This document shows, piece by piece, positions 61,758 to 64,000 of a stretch of 64,000 nucleotides of DNA (position 1 is its first letter; every line of letters begins with the position of its first letter). The notes beneath the pieces were generated by a model. The model was not told the DNA's origin, did not search any database, and was given only the letters and a program-made list of their open reading frames with translations. Source of the stretch: Henriciella aquimarina (GTDB taxonomy: Bacteria; Pseudomonadota; Alphaproteobacteria; Caulobacterales; Hyphomonadaceae); the NCBI RefSeq assembly GCF_002088975.1, contig NZ_NCST01000037.1, forward strand, positions 20,095 to 84,094. Reading direction: 5' to 3'. Both the position numbers and the translations under genes were made by a program.

Positions 61758-62756
61758 TTATTTTTCTATCTTCAACAGCACTTTCCCGGAGACCTCGCGG
61801 GCCTCGAGGCGGCGATGGGCCTCCCCGGCCTCTTCGAGCGGCAGGACAGTGACCGGCTGTTCCAGGGCGCCGCGCGAGACAAGATCGACAACGCTTTGCG
61901 CAGCGCTGGCCACGCGCCCAAGGTCTGCCGGGGCCTGGGAAATCTTCCCGAGACTGAAGCCCCGCACCGTTTTCGCCCCATGCCAGATCTCGTCGCCCGA
62001 CAGCGGCTCGTCCTTGCCACTGGCATTGCCCAGAAGGACCATCCGGCCAAAGGGCGCCAGCTGGCGAAGGGCAATCGCGCGCATCGGGCCACCCACGGCA
62101 TCGAGGGCGAGGTCGATGCCCTGCTTTTCCGTCAGGGCCGACAGGGCCTCTTCCAGGCCATCCGGCTCAAGCACATCGGTGCAGCCCTGCTTCAGCGCGG
62201 CCGCCCGCTTCTCGGCTGTCGACGCCACACCGATGATGCGCGAAACGCCGATATTCTTCGCAATCTGTATGGCCATGCTCGCCACCCCACCGGAAGCCCC
62301 GGGGAGAAACATGACATCGTCCGGCGTCACCTGGCCGGCATCCTTGAGCGCCATCATCGCCGTCGTGCCATTCGCCAGCGCGGCAGTGGCAGCGGCCATA
62401 TCAGTGCCGTTATCCAGTTTCAGGATCACTTCGTGCCGGGCGACAGCGACCTCGGCATAGCCGCCGAGCCCCTTCGTCAGAACGAAATTGTTGAGGAAGG
62501 CCACGACGCGATCGCCGGGGCTGAAGCCTGTCACCCCCTTGCCGACCGCGCGGATCGTCCCGCCCGCCTCGACACCGGGGGTCATCGGCAGGGGCAGGAT
62601 CGTGACATCACCCCTGCGCAGGAAGATATCGATGAAGCTGACGCCGGCGAATTCGACATCGATCGTCACCTCACCCTCTGCGGGTTCGGGGGTGGCAACC
62701 TCGGTCATCTTGAGGGCTTCGGGGCCGCCATGGGCGGCGATGGTCATTGCTTTCAA
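61758..62756 (-). CDS. Zinc-independent quinone oxidoreductase / MDR-family NADPH reductase
   Basis: 332 aa. N-terminal GroES-like domain (MTPGVEAGGTIRAVGKGVTGFSPGDRVVAF) without the zinc-binding cysteines of alcohol dehydrogenases, then the Rossmann domain (VMFLPGASGGVASMAIQIAKNIGVSRIIGVASTAEKRAAAL, the G-A-S-G-G-V NADPH loop). Quinone oxidoreductases of this type reduce enones or quinones. The start is a TTG at 62756 with GGGAG seven bases before it; an ATG at 62747 is the alternative. First gene of the operon with the EthD-like and VOC genes. Confidence 0.85.
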   Translation of the reverse strand: MKAMTIAAHGGPEALKMTEVATPEPAEGEVTIDVEFAGVSFIDIFLRRGDVTILPLPMTPGVEAGGTIRAVGKGVTGFSPGDRVVAFLNNFVLTKGLGGYAEVAVARHEVILKLDNGTDMAAATAALANGTTAMMALKDAGQVTPDDVMFLPGASGGVASMAIQIAKNIGVSRIIGVASTAEKRAAALKQGCTDVLEPDGLEEALSALTEKQGIDLALDAVGGPMRAIALRQLAPFGRMVLLGNASGKDEPLSGDEIWHGAKTVRGFSLGKISQAPADLGRVASAAQSVVDLVSRGALEQPVTVLPLEEAGEAHRRLEAREVSGKVLLKIEK

Positions 62757-63159
62757 CGTTCAACTCCCTTGCTTCAAGCAGCCCTGCCAAGAGCATGTCG
62801 CACCATGTCTCTTGCCGCATGAAGACCACTCGCGCGCGCCATGACCGGACAGACCGGACCAGCCACGTCTCATTATGTTTTTCGGGCGATGATGGCGGCA
62901 GAAAGCAGGAGGCTTTCACCAAGGCGCCGGGCAGAGATGTCCTTGAAGACTTCTCAGCCCCATGGCGCCTTGAACAGAATAGACCAAGTGCCTGCTGCCA
63001 CGCCGCTGGCAAAGTTCCCAGCCAAGACGCTTATACATATGACGTCATTATCGCCGACTTAGTAACCGCCACGTAGGCTGCTCGGGATTTTATCGTCAAG
63101 ATTGGCGTTTTGACTTTGGAATATTACAAATTTCACTATTGCGCGCAGATATCCCGACA
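62757..63159. other. Intergenic region between the catabolic operon and the IS element
   Basis: About 400 bp without a recognisable gene. A short plus-strand frame at 62841-63062 (73 aa) has no known motif and no clear ribosome site. The left part should hold the promoter of the oxidoreductase operon; the right part (63090-63150) is A/T-rich and leads to the insertion site. Confidence 0.4.
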
Positions 63160-63926
63160 CTAGGTTGTGGACTCATAAACCCTGGTCCAGAGTCGCGTTG
63201 AGGCGAGGGCGATGGCTGCGAGGAAGTTCCTTGCGAGCTTGTCGAAGCGTGTTGCGCATCGTCTGAAGTGCTTGAGTTTGTTGAAGTATCGCTCGACCAG
63301 ATTGCGCTGGCGGTAGATGTCCCTTGCGACTGAGCGCTGGACTTTGCGGTCCCGCTGGGTGGGAATGTGAGCCTCCGCCCCGGCCGCTTCGATCTGCTCG
63401 ATCAGGGCACGGGCGTCATAGCCCCGGTCGGCGACGACATGACGGGCCTGCCTCAGGCTGGCGATCAGGGCGGCCCCGGTGGCCTTGTCGCTGGCCTGGC
63501 CGGGCGAGAGCGCCAGGCGGATGGGCAGGCCGGCCTCATCGACCACGGCATGGATCTTGGTGCTCAGTCCCCCGCGAGAGAGACCGATGGCGTGATCCGG
63601 CCCCCCTTTTTTCCGCCTGCGGCGTGCTGGTGGGCGCGGATGATAGAACTGTCGATGAAGGCCATGGATTCCGGGCTCTGCTGCGCCAAAGCGTTGAAAA
63701 CATTGATCCAGACGCCAGCCTTCGCCCATCTGTTGAAGCGGTTGTAGACCGTCGTGTAAGGGCCGTAGCGTTCCGGCAGGTCACGCCAGGGCGACCCCGT
63801 CCGCAGAATATAGAAGATGCCGTTCAGCACCCGGCGGTCATCGGTCCGCGCCACCCCGCGCGGCTTGTTCGGCAACAAGGGCGCAATGATCGCCCACTCC
63901 GCATCGCTCAAATCAAAACGGGCCAT
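63160..63926 (-). CDS. IS5-superfamily transposase, made by -1 frameshift
   Basis: Two overlapping frames encode one DDE transposase: the first (63926 to about 63602) starts MARFDLSDAEWAIIAPLLP and the second continues from KKGGPDHAIGLSRGGLSTKI. The switch lies at A6G6 (63601-63612 on the plus strand C6T6), a classic -1 slippery run. DDE residues are in FIDSSIIRAHQ, VVADRGYDARAL and RNLVERYFNKLKHFRR. The layout matches the IS427/IS1031 groups. The stop codon TAG is supplied by the CTAG at the element's edge, so termination depends on the target site. Confidence 0.9.
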
Positions 63927-63996
63927 GAGACACCTCCTTCAAGGCAAGTGAATCATGACCCGTCCAATATGGGAATCCCGCTTATGGGTACAGAAC
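63164..63996 (-). mobile_element. IS5-superfamily insertion sequence, complete
   Basis: An element of about 833 bp bounded by CTAG at 63160-63163 and 63997-64000, probably the duplicated target. Imperfect terminal inverted repeats start GTTGTGGACTCATAAAC (left) and GTTCTGTACCCATAAGC (right, complement), agreeing at 13 of 17 positions. It contains only the transposase. The window ends exactly at its outer edge. Confidence 0.8.
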
Positions 63997-64000
63997 CTAG

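Noticed and set aside
62841..63062. 73-codon plus-strand frame before the IS element
   Set aside because: No ribosome site, no motif and unusual composition; treated as intergenic.

Overview
The window is high-GC, gene-dense DNA that looks like an aquatic alphaproteobacterium, possibly in the Hyphomonadaceae/Caulobacterales/Sphingomonadales range. The reasons are four large TonB-dependent receptors in 64 kb, a FecI/FecR/receptor signalling set, a NodT-type efflux lipoprotein, an IalB-family protein, many exported peptidases and a P4-type island in a tRNA-Leu gene. The taxon is inferred from style only; no marker gene was compared.

Region 1 (1-16.8 kb) is a peptide-utilisation neighbourhood. 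It holds a 1007-aa TonB receptor, three S10 serine carboxypeptidases (one broken by a frameshift), an ornithine-cyclodeaminase-family enzyme, a Tat-exported class V aminotransferase, an aminotransferase/amino-acid permease pair, and two divergent gluzincin (M61-like) peptidases around a perfect palindrome. Coupled starts (ATGA, TGATG) tie most of these into operons: peptides would be imported and trimmed in the periplasm, then transaminated.

Region 2 (16.98-22.2 kb) is a compact island in tRNA-Leu(CAG): integrase, a small unknown protein, a PrlF/YhaV toxin-antitoxin pair, and an overlapping type I restriction R subunit with no M or S gene, interrupted at a C8 tract. A degenerate copy of the tRNA end and shared GCGGGTAT motifs mark both ends.

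Region 3 (22.3-40 kb) carries two small genes, then an SDR/MFS/TonB receptor/FecR/ECF sigma block, an EmrA/EmrB/outer-membrane-factor efflux operon with a divergent LysR regulator, and a siderophore receptor/membrane protein/PepSY operon behind a Fur-like box.

Region 4 (40-50.4 kb) has an ANTAR-domain regulator followed by a 335-nt leader and a TonB receptor. The leader contains two consecutive hairpins whose six-base loops both have A at position 1 and G at position 4, the signature of ANTAR-controlled RNA. A TauE/SafE exporter, a PilZ-like protein, an IalB-family protein and a 1542-aa autotransporter with five ~91-94-aa repeats follow.

Region 5 (50.7-57.5 kb) is a signalling block: a multi-PAS hybrid histidine kinase facing an OmpR-type regulator, a PAS-GGDEF-EAL protein, a GAF protein and a small unknown.

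Region 6 (57.8-64 kb) looks like a catabolic cluster under a MarR regulator with a perfect 17-bp operator-like palindrome: an acyl-CoA-dehydrogenase-fold flavin monooxygenase, a quinone oxidoreductase, an internally duplicated EthD-like protein and two VOC proteins. An IS5-superfamily element with an A6G6 frameshift site ends the window exactly at its CTAG flank.

All calls rest on reading the sequence and translations by eye; no database search was run.
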